Shown here: positions 8,186 to 17,092 of the stretch, piece after piece
Position numbering within the stretch: the stretch's first letter is position 1
How the letters are laid out: each line of letters starts with the position of its first letter
NCBI GenBank assembly: GCA_027488215.1
Contig: JAIYCB010000015.1
Span: 1 to 64,000, forward strand
Origin: Comamonadaceae bacterium
Lineage (GTDB): Bacteria; Pseudomonadota; Gammaproteobacteria; Burkholderiales; Burkholderiaceae_C
Direction: 5' to 3'
DNA length: 64,000 nt
The notes under the pieces: generated by a model
The model's database searches: none
What the model saw: the letters and a program-made list of their open reading frames with translations, nothing else
Told to the model about the DNA's origin: nothing
Translations under genes and position numbers: made by a program

Positions 8186-8932
8186 TCACAGTGGGGCCGA
8201 TGAGCCAAAGCGCCGGTCGCGTGTGGCAAACCAGTCCAGGGCCTGTCTCAGCGTTTGTGGTGTGAAGTCTGGCCACAGCTCGTCGCAAAAAAACAGCTCA
8301 GCATAAGCCGCTTGCCACAGCAGGAAGTTGCTCACCCGTGACTCACCGCCCGTGCGGATCAGCAAATCCACTTCCGGTGCGTCGGCGGTACTCAGGTATG
8401 GGGCCAATGCTTCTTCGGTGAGGGTGTCCAAAGGGCTGTCAGGATGCGCCTTTTGCCAGGACTTGGTGGCCTGGAGCATGTCCCAGCGTCCGCCATAGTT
8501 GGCACAAATGTTGAGGGTAATGACCCGGTTGTTCGCGGTTTGAGCCTGGGCATCGGCGATCAGCGCTTGAAGGGCGGGAGAAAACCGGCTGATGTCTCCC
8601 AACACCTTCAGACGCACCCCGTTGGTGTTCATGTTGCGAATTTCTTTTTTCAGGTAAGTCTTGAACAAACCCATGAGGCTGCTGACCTCTTCTTCGGGGC
8701 GTTTCCAGTTCTCGGTGCTGAATGCAAACAAGCTCAGCTCAGGGATACCGATTTCGCCGCAGGCTTTCACAATGTCACGCACCCGTTGCGCACCCGCTGC
8801 ATGACCTAAAGCCGCAGGCATGAAGCGTTTTTTAGCCCAACGGCGATTGCCGTCCATGATGATGGCAATGTGCTTTGGCATTGAGGGTGAGGGAGAAACT
8901 TGCAACAGAAGGTCTCTTCTTGGATTAAGCAC
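8186..8932 (-). CDS. cis-Prenyl transferase, divergent UppS homologue
   Basis: A protein of up to 248 residues in the undecaprenyl diphosphate synthase family. It would condense isopentenyl diphosphates onto an allylic primer to make a polyprenyl carrier lipid. Motifs: HIAIIMDGNRRWAKK, SLFAFSTENWKRP, LNICANYGGRWDM, and the C-terminal LLIRTGGESRVSNFLLWQ. The usual Gly of MDGNGRWA is Arg. The gene is not in the usual rpsB-tsf-pyrH-frr-uppS-cdsA setting, so it may be a second copy. The frame opens at GTG 8932; ATG 8881 is an alternative giving a 231-residue form lacking part of the usual N-terminal extension. It follows the P-type ATPase on the same strand. Confidence 0.85.
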   Translation of the reverse strand: MLNPRRDLLLQVSPSPSMPKHIAIIMDGNRRWAKKRFMPAALGHAAGAQRVRDIVKACGEIGIPELSLFAFSTENWKRPEEEVSSLMGLFKTYLKKEIRNMNTNGVRLKVLGDISRFSPALQALIADAQAQTANNRVITLNICANYGGRWDMLQATKSWQKAHPDSPLDTLTEEALAPYLSTADAPEVDLLIRTGGESRVSNFLLWQAAYAELFFCDELWPDFTPQTLRQALDWFATRDRRFGSSAPL

Positions 8933-8988
8933 TTTATTCTAGTGGCTCTCCTGCCAGATGGATGCGGCAGGTCCGCCGTGGCCAAGGT

Positions 8989-11700
8989 CTATTTGATGGA
9001 AGATGGTTGCGTGCACTTTGCCAGTGCCAGCATGAGCGGCCAGAACACAATGCCCCAAATCAAGGCCATGCTCCATGCCAATCCTGACAAGGGGGCCAAT
9101 TGCATCGGTTCAGCCAGCCAGGGCCAATGAATGGACATGGCCAATAAGCCCATGGCCAAAGTCACGAAGACTGGGGCAGTCCAGTTGGCCGGTGGCCAGA
9201 AACTCTCACTGGACGCGCTTGCATTGATCACCGAACGGGTGATGCCCGGTCTTGCGCGAGGATTCAGTTGACGGCTGGACAAGACCAATACGCCATTGCC
9301 GGTGATCAAGGTGATCAAGGCCATGGACCGGATGTGTTCTTCGGACCACGGTGTCAATGGCAGGTTGAAAACCACTCCCATGGGGGTGTTGGCTAAGCAC
9401 TCCCAAAGCGCGGGTGTCACGACAATGGACAGACCGACGCAAAAGAGTACACACAGACCTTGACCAGCAGCCCAAGCAATTTGCTTTGTACTGAACAAAG
9501 CCGTTTGGGAATCCCGGGGGGGCTGTTGCATCACCTCAGGATCGGCGGGCTCATTTTCAAAGGCTATGGCACACGTAGGGTCAATCACCAATTCCAGCAA
9601 GGCCACGTGCAGGGGGAGCATCAGTGCTGGCCAGCCCATGAGCATGGGCAGCAAGGCCATGCCTGCGATCGGGATGTGGATGGCAAAGATGTACTGCATG
9701 GACTTTTGCAGATTCCCAAAGATGCGCCGGCCCAAACGAATGCCCCGAACAATGGAAGCAAAGTTGTCGTCCACCAGCACCAAGTCGGCGGCTTCACGTG
9801 CCACATCGGTGCCACGTGCGCCCATCGCGATGCCCACGTGCGCGGCTTTGAGGGCCGGGGCGTCGTTCACGCCATCGCCCGTCATGCCCACCACCCGGCC
9901 TTGGGTTTGCAGTGCCTGCACGATGCGCAATTTTTGATGCGGCGAAATGCGTGCACAAACCGTGACATGACGCAAACGTTTGCCCAGGGCTGCATCGCTG
10001 AGGCCCTCCAGTTCATCACCCGTCAGCGTTTGTCCTTCAGGCAGTCCCGCTTGCCGTGCGATTTCTTGGGCGGTGGCCGGGAAGTCGCCCGTGATCACGA
10101 TGACCTGAATGCCTGCCGATTGGCAGTCGGCCACGGCTTGGGGAATTTCTGGTCGCAAGGGGTCGGTCAATCCGATCAGTCCCAGCCATACAAAATCAAA
10201 GTCGTGGGGGTTGTCGGGATAGCTTTGCCCTTCGAAGCGGCTGTGCGCCACGGCCAGCACGCGCAAGCCTTGCGCGGCCATCTGCGCCACGCAGGTAAGC
10301 CAGTGCTGGCGAACCTCAGGCATCAGGTGACACAGGTCCATGATGGCTTCGGGCGCGCCTTTGGCCGAGACCACACGCGGGTCTTCGGGAGCGAATTGCC
10401 AAACATGTGACATCGCTTTCAGGCTGGGGCTCAGGCCATAGGTTTGCACCAGTTCGCCCTTGCTCAAGACGCTTTGTGACGCGTGCAAATGGTTCTGGCC
10501 CATGGTGTGAAAGGCCGCTTCCATGGGGTCAAAGGGTGTGGGTGCGCTGGCCAAAATGGCGTGCTCAATGAGGGGGTGAAACGCCTCGGACAGGGTTGTG
10601 CTTGCGCTTGGCAATACGGTTGTCGCAGCGCTTGATGCAGGCGCGCGCCATTGCAGGATATCGCCGGGCGCTGGCGGACTTGCGATGTGGGGTATGGCAA
10701 GCGCTGTCACGGTCATGCGGTTTTGCGTCAGCGTGCCGGTTTTGTCGGTGCACAAGACGTTGATGGCGCCCAGGGTTTCAATCGCGTTGATGTGCCGGGT
10801 GAGCACGCCTTCACGCGTTAAGCGACGCGCGCCCATGGCCGGAAACAGCGTGAGGACCACCGAATACTCTTCAGGCAGGATGGCCATGGCCAATGCGATG
10901 CCCGACAACAAAGCGTTCATCCATTGACCGGTACGCCAGCCCAGGATCAGCACCATCACCACGCACAGCACCCCCACCAGGCTGGCCAGCACCCGGACCA
11001 GACGGGCGGTTTGTTGTTGCAAGGGGGTGTCGGCTTCGCGCACCTGGTCCAGTGCCATGCCAATTTGTCCAATCTGACTGCGTCTGCCTGTGGCAGTGAC
11101 TTGGACTTGGCCGTTGCCGCGCACCACAAAAGTGCCGCCATGCATGCGCGAGGCGGGTGTGGACAATTCGGTCTGATCGATGCCAGGATGGGAAGCTACC
11201 GGGTTCTTGTCCACGGCCACCGATTCACCCGTTAACAGGGATTCGTCAATTTGCAAGTTGTTGGCTTGCAGCAGCCAACCATCGGCAGCCACCCGATCGC
11301 CTTCAGACAGCAGCAAACAGTCACCCGCAACCACATCGCGGGCCGGGATCCATTGCGCTTGACCGTCCCTCAGCACGCGTGCTTGGGCTTGCGTGAGTTG
11401 GCGCAGGGCCTCAATCGCGGCCTCGGATTGGCCTTCCTGGTAAAAGCTGAGCCCCAGCACGGCCAGTACAAACACCGACAGTGTGAGACCTTCGGTCAGG
11501 TCGCCCAGCACCATGTACAAAAGTGACGCCGTCACCAACAAGGCGAACATGGGTTGGTGCAACATGTCGATCAGGCGTCTCCAGACCGAGCGCCGTGTGC
11601 TTGGGGCCACTTCATTCGGACCATCTGCGGCCAGCTGTGTGTGGGCCTGCGCTGTTGTGAGCCCAATGGTGGTGTTATGGTGTTCGGATGCCGTGGGCAT
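8989..11700 (-). CDS. P-type cation-transporting ATPase (P2-like)
   Basis: About 903 residues with the full P-type set: cation-ATPase N-terminal domain, helices M1-M2, actuator loop with LLTGESVAV, M3-M4 with LPEEY, phosphorylation motif DKTGTLTQ (Asp319), hinge MTGDGVNDAPALKAAH, and C-terminal helices including LLELVIDPTCAIAFENEP. The overall form is that of P2 Ca2+-type pumps, but M4 reads PEEY instead of PEGL, so the transported cation cannot be assigned. I use ATG 11700. The longer reading to 11802 would overlap the divergent gene and has no ribosome-binding site. No heavy-metal-binding N-terminal domain is present. Confidence 0.88.
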   Translation of the reverse strand: MPTASEHHNTTIGLTTAQAHTQLAADGPNEVAPSTRRSVWRRLIDMLHQPMFALLVTASLLYMVLGDLTEGLTLSVFVLAVLGLSFYQEGQSEAAIEALRQLTQAQARVLRDGQAQWIPARDVVAGDCLLLSEGDRVAADGWLLQANNLQIDESLLTGESVAVDKNPVASHPGIDQTELSTPASRMHGGTFVVRGNGQVQVTATGRRSQIGQIGMALDQVREADTPLQQQTARLVRVLASLVGVLCVVMVLILGWRTGQWMNALLSGIALAMAILPEEYSVVLTLFPAMGARRLTREGVLTRHINAIETLGAINVLCTDKTGTLTQNRMTVTALAIPHIASPPAPGDILQWRAPASSAATTVLPSASTTLSEAFHPLIEHAILASAPTPFDPMEAAFHTMGQNHLHASQSVLSKGELVQTYGLSPSLKAMSHVWQFAPEDPRVVSAKGAPEAIMDLCHLMPEVRQHWLTCVAQMAAQGLRVLAVAHSRFEGQSYPDNPHDFDFVWLGLIGLTDPLRPEIPQAVADCQSAGIQVIVITGDFPATAQEIARQAGLPEGQTLTGDELEGLSDAALGKRLRHVTVCARISPHQKLRIVQALQTQGRVVGMTGDGVNDAPALKAAHVGIAMGARGTDVAREAADLVLVDDNFASIVRGIRLGRRIFGNLQKSMQYIFAIHIPIAGMALLPMLMGWPALMLPLHVALLELVIDPTCAIAFENEPADPEVMQQPPRDSQTALFSTKQIAWAAGQGLCVLFCVGLSIVVTPALWECLANTPMGVVFNLPLTPWSEEHIRSMALITLITGNGVLVLSSRQLNPRARPGITRSVINASASSESFWPPANWTAPVFVTLAMGLLAMSIHWPWLAEPMQLAPLSGLAWSMALIWGIVFWPLMLALAKCTQPSSIK

Positions 11701-11800
11701 GGCCCAGTTTGTGAGCGCCGATGTTGGCAAGTTTTGACCAGCGTCAATTGAAGACGATGTATTGGCCCTTTGGTTGCCCGTGTTCGTCCAAGGAGACCCC

Positions 11801-12412
11801 ATGAACCCGCAAATTCAGGAATTTCTGGACCGTATCCAGCAGCTTGAAGCCGCCATTGAGGCAGAGGCCAAAAGCCGCCGACAGCAGTGGCAGGCTGATT
11901 TTGAAGAGCACAGGGTGCGCTTTGAGAAAGAAGTGTTGGCTCAGCAAAAGCGCTTCAAGGAAGGCTTGCTGGCTTATGTGTTCACAGCCGAGTGGCGGCA
12001 TGTGCTTTGTGTGCCTGTTATTTACCCGGTGCTGTTGCCCATGCTGTTGCTCGATGCTTTCATCACGCTTTACCAATGGGTGTGTTTTCCCCTTTGTGGC
12101 ATTCCCCGCGTCAAGCGATCCGATTTTTTTGTTTACGACCGCACGCACCTGGCTTATTTGAATTGGCTGGAAAAAATCAATTGCGCGTATTGCTCGTATG
12201 GCAACGGCCTGATGGCCTATGGCCTTGAGGTGGTGGGCTTGACCGAGCAGTACTGGTGCCCCATCAAGCACGCCCGCCGCATGATGCAGGCGCATGCGCA
12301 TTACCATGGCTTTGCCGATTATGGTGACGCTGAAAACTACCGGGTCGAATTGGCCCGTTTGCGCGGCGAACTGAAGAAGATGCGCTCGGACGCATCGATC
12401 TCAGACCTCTGA
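11801..12412 (+). CDS. Conserved-type hypothetical protein with coiled coil and hydrophobic segment
   Basis: I do not recognise a characterised family. The 203-residue protein starts with a predicted coiled coil (about 5-50, rich in Glu, Gln, Lys). A long hydrophobic stretch follows (about 65-95, VLCVPVIYPVLLPMLLLDAF and on to WVCFPLCG), then a hydrophilic part with INCAYCSYGNG (about 127-137), QYWCPIKHARRMM and a closing basic helix. The CxxC plus later C-P-I-K-H could bind a metal; this is inference. The start is ATG 11801, preceded by AAGGAG. It is divergent from the P-type ATPase, whose start is about 100 bases away. Confidence 0.7.
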   Translation: MNPQIQEFLDRIQQLEAAIEAEAKSRRQQWQADFEEHRVRFEKEVLAQQKRFKEGLLAYVFTAEWRHVLCVPVIYPVLLPMLLLDAFITLYQWVCFPLCGIPRVKRSDFFVYDRTHLAYLNWLEKINCAYCSYGNGLMAYGLEVVGLTEQYWCPIKHARRMMQAHAHYHGFADYGDAENYRVELARLRGELKKMRSDASISDL

Positions 12413-12520
12413 AGGGAACGCCTAGCTTGTTCGCAGGATTCAGACTTTGGCTTAAAGGCTTTGTAAAAGGGTGTCCCCCTTTCGACAGACCCGGTTCGTT
12501 GCGGTGAATAAAGTCGGTGA

Positions 12521-12976
12521 ATGAAAAAATTTGAAACATTGGCCGATTTGGCCGCTTGCGTGGGCCAGTATGTGGCCGCAACCGAATGGGTCACCATCAC
12601 CCAACAGCAGGTCAATCAATTCGCCGAGGCCACAGGCGATCACCAATGGATCCACGTCGACGTGGAGAGGGCCAAGCAAGGCCCCTTTGGTGCGCCCATT
12701 GCGCATGGTTTTTTGACCTTGTCCTTGCTGTCTCAGTTTTTTGATAAAACCATTCAGATCGGTGCCAAAAGCATGGGTGTCAATTACGGCCTGAACAAGG
12801 TGCGCTTCATGGCGCCTGTGCCCGTGGGCAGCCGATTGCGTGCCCACCTGCATTTGCACTCGGCCACGCCCATTGAGGGCAACGGTCTTCAATTGCAGTG
12901 GAACGTCACGGTGGAGCGGGAAGGCAGCGAAAAACCCGTGTGTGCGGCCGAGTCGCTGGTGCGCATTTACGCCTGA
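12521..12976 (+). CDS. MaoC-like (R)-specific enoyl-CoA hydratase
   Basis: A 151-residue single hot-dog-fold protein of the MaoC/PhaJ type, which hydrates trans-2-enoyl-CoA to (R)-3-hydroxyacyl-CoA. The catalytic hydratase-2 motif is clear: FAEATGDHQWIHVDVERA (about residues 35-52) with Asp and His in place, followed by FGAPIAHGFLTL. Such enzymes link beta-oxidation to polyhydroxyalkanoate synthesis, but no pha genes are near. It is preceded by about 100 gene-free bases and converges on trmL with a 5-base gap. Confidence 0.88.
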   Translation: MKKFETLADLAACVGQYVAATEWVTITQQQVNQFAEATGDHQWIHVDVERAKQGPFGAPIAHGFLTLSLLSQFFDKTIQIGAKSMGVNYGLNKVRFMAPVPVGSRLRAHLHLHSATPIEGNGLQLQWNVTVEREGSEKPVCAAESLVRIYA

Positions 12977-12981
12977 GCGGA

Positions 12982-13464
12982 TCAGCCTGTTGCTGGGTTA
13001 ACCCCGGCAAATCCGTTTTGCCGCCACGCTTCGAACACGGTAACGGCCACCGCATTCGAGAGATTCAGGCTGCGCTGCCCCTCGCGCATGGGCAGCCTGA
13101 TGCGCTGAGCTGGGGCAAACCGTTCGCGCAACTCGGGAGACAGCCCTCGGGTTTCCGAACCAAACACCAGCCAGTCACCCGGCTCAAAAGCCACGCCGTA
13201 GGCTGAGCGGCTGCCCCGGGTGGTCAGGGCAAACATGCGTTCCGGTGCGGGATTTTCCTTGGCCAAAAACGCGTCCCAGTCGGCGTGGCGGCGCAAGTCG
13301 GCGTACTCGTGGTAATCCAGACCTGCGCGGCGCATGTGCTTGTCGTCCATCGAAAACCCCAGCGGCTCGACAAGGTGCAGCGTGCAGCTGGTATTGGCCG
13401 CCAAGCGGATCACGTTGCCGGTGTTCGGCGGGATTTCGGGCTCGACCAGGACGATATGAAACAT
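12982..13464 (-). CDS. trmL: tRNA (cytidine(34)-2'-O)-methyltransferase
   Basis: A 160-residue SPOUT-class methyltransferase that would modify the wobble position of tRNA-Leu. The protein begins MFHIVLVEPEIPPNTGNVIR, the family N-terminus, so I start at ATG 13464 rather than further upstream. The trefoil-knot SAM site is seen in LVFGSETRGL (about residues 102-111) and IRLPMREGQRSLNLSNAVAV near the C-terminus. It follows comF on the same strand with a 22-base gap, so the two are probably co-transcribed. Confidence 0.92.
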   Translation of the reverse strand: MFHIVLVEPEIPPNTGNVIRLAANTSCTLHLVEPLGFSMDDKHMRRAGLDYHEYADLRRHADWDAFLAKENPAPERMFALTTRGSRSAYGVAFEPGDWLVFGSETRGLSPELRERFAPAQRIRLPMREGQRSLNLSNAVAVTVFEAWRQNGFAGVNPATG

Positions 13465-13486
13465 GACCGTTATTGTGCCTTGGCCT

Positions 13487-14233
13487 TCAGGCGTCGCCCC
13501 CAGCCTCGGTGCGTGCCAGCACCAGCGCGCTGACCTGAGAAGCCCCTGCTGCGCGCAAGACCCGCGCGGCGGTGTGCAGGGAGGCACCGCTGGTCATCAC
13601 ATCGTCCACCAGCACCACTTTTTTGCCGTGTAGTTCTGTGGCACGCAAAGGCTCCACCGCAAAAGCTCCCACCAGATTTGCCAGACGCTCGGCCCGTGGC
13701 AGGGTACGCTGCGATGGGGTGTCGCGGGTGCGAAGCAACAAATGCTTGTCAGCTTTGTGCGGGCTGAGCTGGCGAGCCAAAAGCCAGGATTGGTTGTAGC
13801 CGCGCTCGGCCAAGCGCTGGGGCGACAGCGGTATCGGCAGCACCCAGTCGGCCGCGTCCAGCATGTCTTCTGCCCAGGGGGCGCTCATCATCAGGGTGGC
13901 CAAAGGCGCAGCCCATCCGGCTTGTTGTTGAAATTTGTAGCGGGCGATCAATTCGACCCAAGGCCAGGCATAGGCCGTGGCCGTCAGGCACAGGTCCAAC
14001 GGTGGCGGGGCCTTGATGCAAGCGCCGCAGCGCAGGGCGGGTTGGGGCAAGGGCAGGGCGCAGCTGGCACAGCGGTGTTGGGGCTGGGCGAAGCGGCCGA
14101 TACAGGTGTCACACAGCGGTGCTTCGGGCCAGCTTTGGCAGACCGCGCAGCGGCTGGGCAGCCAGCGCCAAAACCCACCAGGACGCGTGGCGGTCGATGT
14201 GACAAACAAGCCCTGAAGCCAAGCGGGTCTCAT
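13487..14233 (-). CDS. comF: ComF family protein (phosphoribosyltransferase-like)
   Basis: A 248-residue protein with an N-terminal zinc-ribbon-like region of paired cysteines (CAVC, CDTC, CASC, CGAC between about 29 and 73) and a C-terminal phosphoribosyltransferase fold carrying the PRPP loop VVLVDDVMTSGAS (about 207-219). In naturally competent bacteria ComF/ComFC is needed for DNA uptake, though the biochemical reaction is unclear. It is the first gene of a pair with trmL, and is divergent from the BioC-like gene. An exported DNA ligase that may belong to the same biology is encoded at 59.7 kb. Confidence 0.88.
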   Translation of the reverse strand: MRPAWLQGLFVTSTATRPGGFWRWLPSRCAVCQSWPEAPLCDTCIGRFAQPQHRCASCALPLPQPALRCGACIKAPPPLDLCLTATAYAWPWVELIARYKFQQQAGWAAPLATLMMSAPWAEDMLDAADWVLPIPLSPQRLAERGYNQSWLLARQLSPHKADKHLLLRTRDTPSQRTLPRAERLANLVGAFAVEPLRATELHGKKVVLVDDVMTSGASLHTAARVLRAAGASQVSALVLARTEAGGDA

Positions 14234-14322
14234 TCAGTCAATATACTCAGCCCGGGCCCACGAAACAAGTGTGTAACCTGTCAGCGCTTGTGTGGACCCA
14301 GCCGAACTTCGATTCCCTCTCC

Positions 14323-15240
14323 ATGCCTCAAGCCAATCGCCCCCCTTCTTTGGACCCCGTGGCCGCAGCCCGCTGGCAGGCCCTGCCTGTGCATGGCGCA
14401 CAGTCACCTTGGTTGCATGAGGAGGTGGCTTCACGCATGCAAGAGCGGCTGGATTTCATTAAATTGCAACCCAAACAATGGGTGCATTGGGGGCCGTTGC
14501 GTGGCGGCCTGGCGGCGCAACGCGCCTTGGAGCAGCGCTACCTTAAGGCGCAGGTCTGGTTGGCCGGAGAGCCACCAGCGCACGCAAAGGTGACGCGTCA
14601 GACACTTCAAACTTCTTGGTGGCAGGCCAAACATTGGCGTGAACCGAGGCGGCACGAGGGTTTGCCGCAAGATCACACGGCGCAAATGTTGTGGGCCAAC
14701 ATGCATCTGCATGCCAGCGCCGAGCCCCAGGCCTTGTTGCAGACCTGGCACAGGGCTTTGGCGGTCGATGGTTTCTTGATGTTCTCTTGTCTGGGCCCCG
14801 ACACGCTGCGCGATTTGCGTCAGGTGTATGCCCTGGCAGGCTGGCCCGAGCCCGCGCATGAGTTCACTGACATGCACGATTGGGGTGACATGCTGGTGGA
14901 AGCTGGTTTTGCCGAGCCGGTCATGGACATGGAGCGCATCACCTTGACCTATGCCAGCCCTGACACTTTGTTGGCCGAGTTGCGTGGTTTGGGTCGCAAC
15001 ATGCACGTCCAACGCTTTCGTGGTCTGAGATCGCGCCAGTGGCGTGCACGTTTGTCAGAGGCGCTGCTGGCGCTGGCTCGTCCCGAGGAGGGCGGCCGTC
15101 TTTCCTTGGGTTTTGAGATCGTCTATGGGCACGCCATGAAGCCCCAGCCGCGCCTGAAAATGGCTGCAAAAACCGAAATCGGACTGGATCAGATGCGGCA
15201 TATGCTGCATTCGGGTGGGGGTATGCGCGCCAAAGTTTGA
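14323..15240 (+). CDS. BioC-like methyltransferase with degraded SAM motif
   Basis: A 305-residue protein that matches BioC (malonyl-ACP O-methyltransferase) over its length: the LDPVAAARW start, the LLQTWHRALAVDGFLMFSCLGPDTLRDLR block (about 145-173) and FTDMHDWGDMLVEAGF (about 184-199). The usual SAM-binding DxGCGxG segment is replaced by WVHWGPLRGG (about 53-62), with no Asp-x-Gly-Cys-Gly. It may have lost catalysis or changed role. ATG 14323 is chosen because the Met-Pro-x-A-N start matches the family and the upstream GTG gives an unlikely extension. The rest of the biotin operon is not here. Confidence 0.7.
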   Translation: MPQANRPPSLDPVAAARWQALPVHGAQSPWLHEEVASRMQERLDFIKLQPKQWVHWGPLRGGLAAQRALEQRYLKAQVWLAGEPPAHAKVTRQTLQTSWWQAKHWREPRRHEGLPQDHTAQMLWANMHLHASAEPQALLQTWHRALAVDGFLMFSCLGPDTLRDLRQVYALAGWPEPAHEFTDMHDWGDMLVEAGFAEPVMDMERITLTYASPDTLLAELRGLGRNMHVQRFRGLRSRQWRARLSEALLALARPEEGGRLSLGFEIVYGHAMKPQPRLKMAAKTEIGLDQMRHMLHSGGGMRAKV

Positions 15241-15334
15241 GATCTGTCAAAAGCTGGTTTGATCTCGGGTAAAATCCGCCCGTTTTGTCTAAAGAGCATG
15301 CTTGACAAGGTGTTAGGTTATTGAAAGTTGACGG

Positions 15335-15811
15335 ATGTCAAATCAGGCTTACCAATTCGGGCAAGTGTCAGGGCCTTCCGTTCAATGGCGGCTTAAGCGC
15401 AATTGTTCGGTCACGCCAGGCCAGTTGGCTTGGCTCTACCTGTCGCTTTGCACGGTGTCCTTGGGCATCGGGGTCTTCTTCTGGATGCAAGGTGCCGCTT
15501 TGGTGTTGGCCTTTGCAGGCTTGGAGGTGACGGTGGTGGGCTTGGCTTTTTTGGCTTATGCCCGTCATGCCGCTGACGGAGAAATGATTTCTCTGCAAGG
15601 CAGCAACTTGGTGGTCGAGCTGGAAACAGCAGGCCGTCTGGAGCGGGCTGAATTCGAGCGCCAGTGGGTGCGGGTTGAGCCCAAGTCCGGTGACCAAAGC
15701 CTGATCGAGTTGTCGGGCCAAGGTCAATCCATTGAGGTGGGGCGTTTTGTCAGGCCCGAGCTTCGGCATGTACTGGCGCGAGAAATCAGGAAGGCATTGC
15801 GTTCAGCGTGA
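15335..15811 (+). CDS. DUF2244 membrane protein ahead of the cox operon
   Basis: A 158-residue protein with a hydrophilic N-terminus (WRLKRNCSVTPGQ), two close membrane helices (about 32-70), and a cytoplasmic tail ending in RPELRHVLAREIRKAL. This is the DUF2244 pattern: NCSL/NCSV plus two helices, often encoded beside cytochrome oxidase genes in proteobacteria. It is 76 bases upstream of coxB on the same strand and may be the first gene of the operon. A role in oxidase assembly is inferred from position only. Confidence 0.8.
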   Translation: MSNQAYQFGQVSGPSVQWRLKRNCSVTPGQLAWLYLSLCTVSLGIGVFFWMQGAALVLAFAGLEVTVVGLAFLAYARHAADGEMISLQGSNLVVELETAGRLERAEFERQWVRVEPKSGDQSLIELSGQGQSIEVGRFVRPELRHVLAREIRKALRSA

Positions 15812-15887
15812 TGTCGTTGGTCAACCAGGTCTGACCTGCTTGGCCAAAGGTGTGAGTTCAACAGAGTCTTGGAAGTTAGTGAGAACC

Positions 15888-17060
15888 ATGAAGAATATTT
15901 CCAATCAATTGGCTTCGCTGCTGTCCCGTGCGGGCATTTTTGCGGGTGCCTGGATGGTCACTGCAGCCCATGCGGTCAATGATTTGCCGGGTGGCCCTGC
16001 GGTCAACCAGCTCAACATGCATCCGCCTGTGACCAAAATCGCCGAAGAACAGCACTGGTTGCATTGGTTCATGCTGATCATCTGCACTGTGGTGTTTGTG
16101 GCCGTTTTCGCGGTCATGTTCTATTCCATTTGGAAGCACCGAAAATCGGTTGGGCACAAGCCAGCCACTTTCACCGACTCCATGTCGGTTGAAATTTTGT
16201 GGACGGCAGTGCCATTTGTGATCGTGATCCTGATGGCTTTGCCAGCCACCAAGGTCCTGGTGGCGCAGAAAGACACCACCAATGCAGACCTCACGGTCAA
16301 GGTCACCGGTTACCAGTGGAAGTGGGGTTACGACTACATCAAGGGCGAAGGTGAAGGCCTGAGTTACATCTCCACGCTCGATTCTTCGCAACGCGCCATG
16401 TCCGATGCCGGCAAGCCCGAAGGTGACAATTACCTGCTCAAAGTTGATAACCCCTTGGTGGTGCCTGTGGGCCAGAAAATCCGTGTGATCACCACCGCTA
16501 ACGACGTCATCCACGCGTTTGCTGTGCCTGCTTTCGGGATCAAGCAAGACGCAATTCCCGGTTTTGTCCGTGACACCTGGTTCCGCGCCGAAAAAACGGG
16601 CGATTTCTACGGTCAGTGCCAAGAACTGTGTGGCAAAGAGCACGCCTACATGCCCATTCACGTGAAGGTCCTCTCGGCAACTGATTACGCCGCTTGGGTG
16701 GACACCGAGAAGAAAAAACAAGCCGCCAAGGCCGACGATCCGGCAAAAGTGTGGGCTCTGGATGACCTGTCCAAGCGTGGTGAAAAGGTTTATGCAGCCA
16801 ACTGCGCGGCCTGCCACCAAGCCAACGGCAAGGGTGCTGGCGCCATCAAGGCGGTCGACGGCTCTGCCATCGTGCTCGATGCCGACAAGTCCAAGCAAAT
16901 TGCCATCATGCTCAATGGCGCAGGCAACGGCGCGATGCCATCCTGGAAACAGTTGTCTGACACTGAAATTGCTGCAGTGATCACCTACACCAAGAACAAC
17001 TGGTCTAACAAGACCGGACAAATCGTGCAACCGGCTGACATTCTGGCCGCTCGCAAATAA
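15888..17060 (+). CDS. coxB: Cytochrome c oxidase subunit II with fused cytochrome c
   Basis: A 390-residue CuA subunit that takes electrons from cytochrome c. It has a signal peptide ([16 protein letters not shown]...TAAHA), two membrane helices (about 62-82 and 104-122) and a periplasmic cupredoxin domain. The CuA ligands are Cys244, Cys248, His252 and Met255 in [13 protein letters not shown], with His204 or nearby in DVIHAF. A C-terminal class I cytochrome c domain carries CAACH (306-310) and a late Met (AMPSW). The frame is open upstream, but ATG 15888 gives the signal peptide and does not overlap the preceding gene. Confidence 0.96.
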   Translation: MKNISNQLASLLSRAGIFAGAWMVTAAHAVNDLPGGPAVNQLNMHPPVTKIAEEQHWLHWFMLIICTVVFVAVFAVMFYSIWKHRKSVGHKPATFTDSMSVEILWTAVPFVIVILMALPATKVLVAQKDTTNADLTVKVTGYQWKWGYDYIKGEGEGLSYISTLDSSQRAMSDAGKPEGDNYLLKVDNPLVVPVGQKIRVITTANDVIHAFAVPAFGIKQDAIPGFVRDTWFRAEKTGDFYGQCQELCGKEHAYMPIHVKVLSATDYAAWVDTEKKKQAAKADDPAKVWALDDLSKRGEKVYAANCAACHQANGKGAGAIKAVDGSAIVLDADKSKQIAIMLNGAGNGAMPSWKQLSDTEIAAVITYTKNNWSNKTGQIVQPADILAARK

Positions 17061-17092
17061 GTCGTACCGTATTCAAATCAAAGGAAATCAAG

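Noticed and set aside
8989-11802. Longer start of the P-type ATPase at 11802
   Set aside because: It would overlap the divergent gene's start codon, add an Asn/Thr/Ser-rich tail unlike the family, and has no ribosome-binding site. ATG 11700 is preferred.
12460-12485. Small AAAGGG/CCCTTT hairpin between the hypothetical protein and the MaoC gene
   Set aside because: The stem is only 6 pairs and no T-tract follows, so it does not qualify as a terminator.
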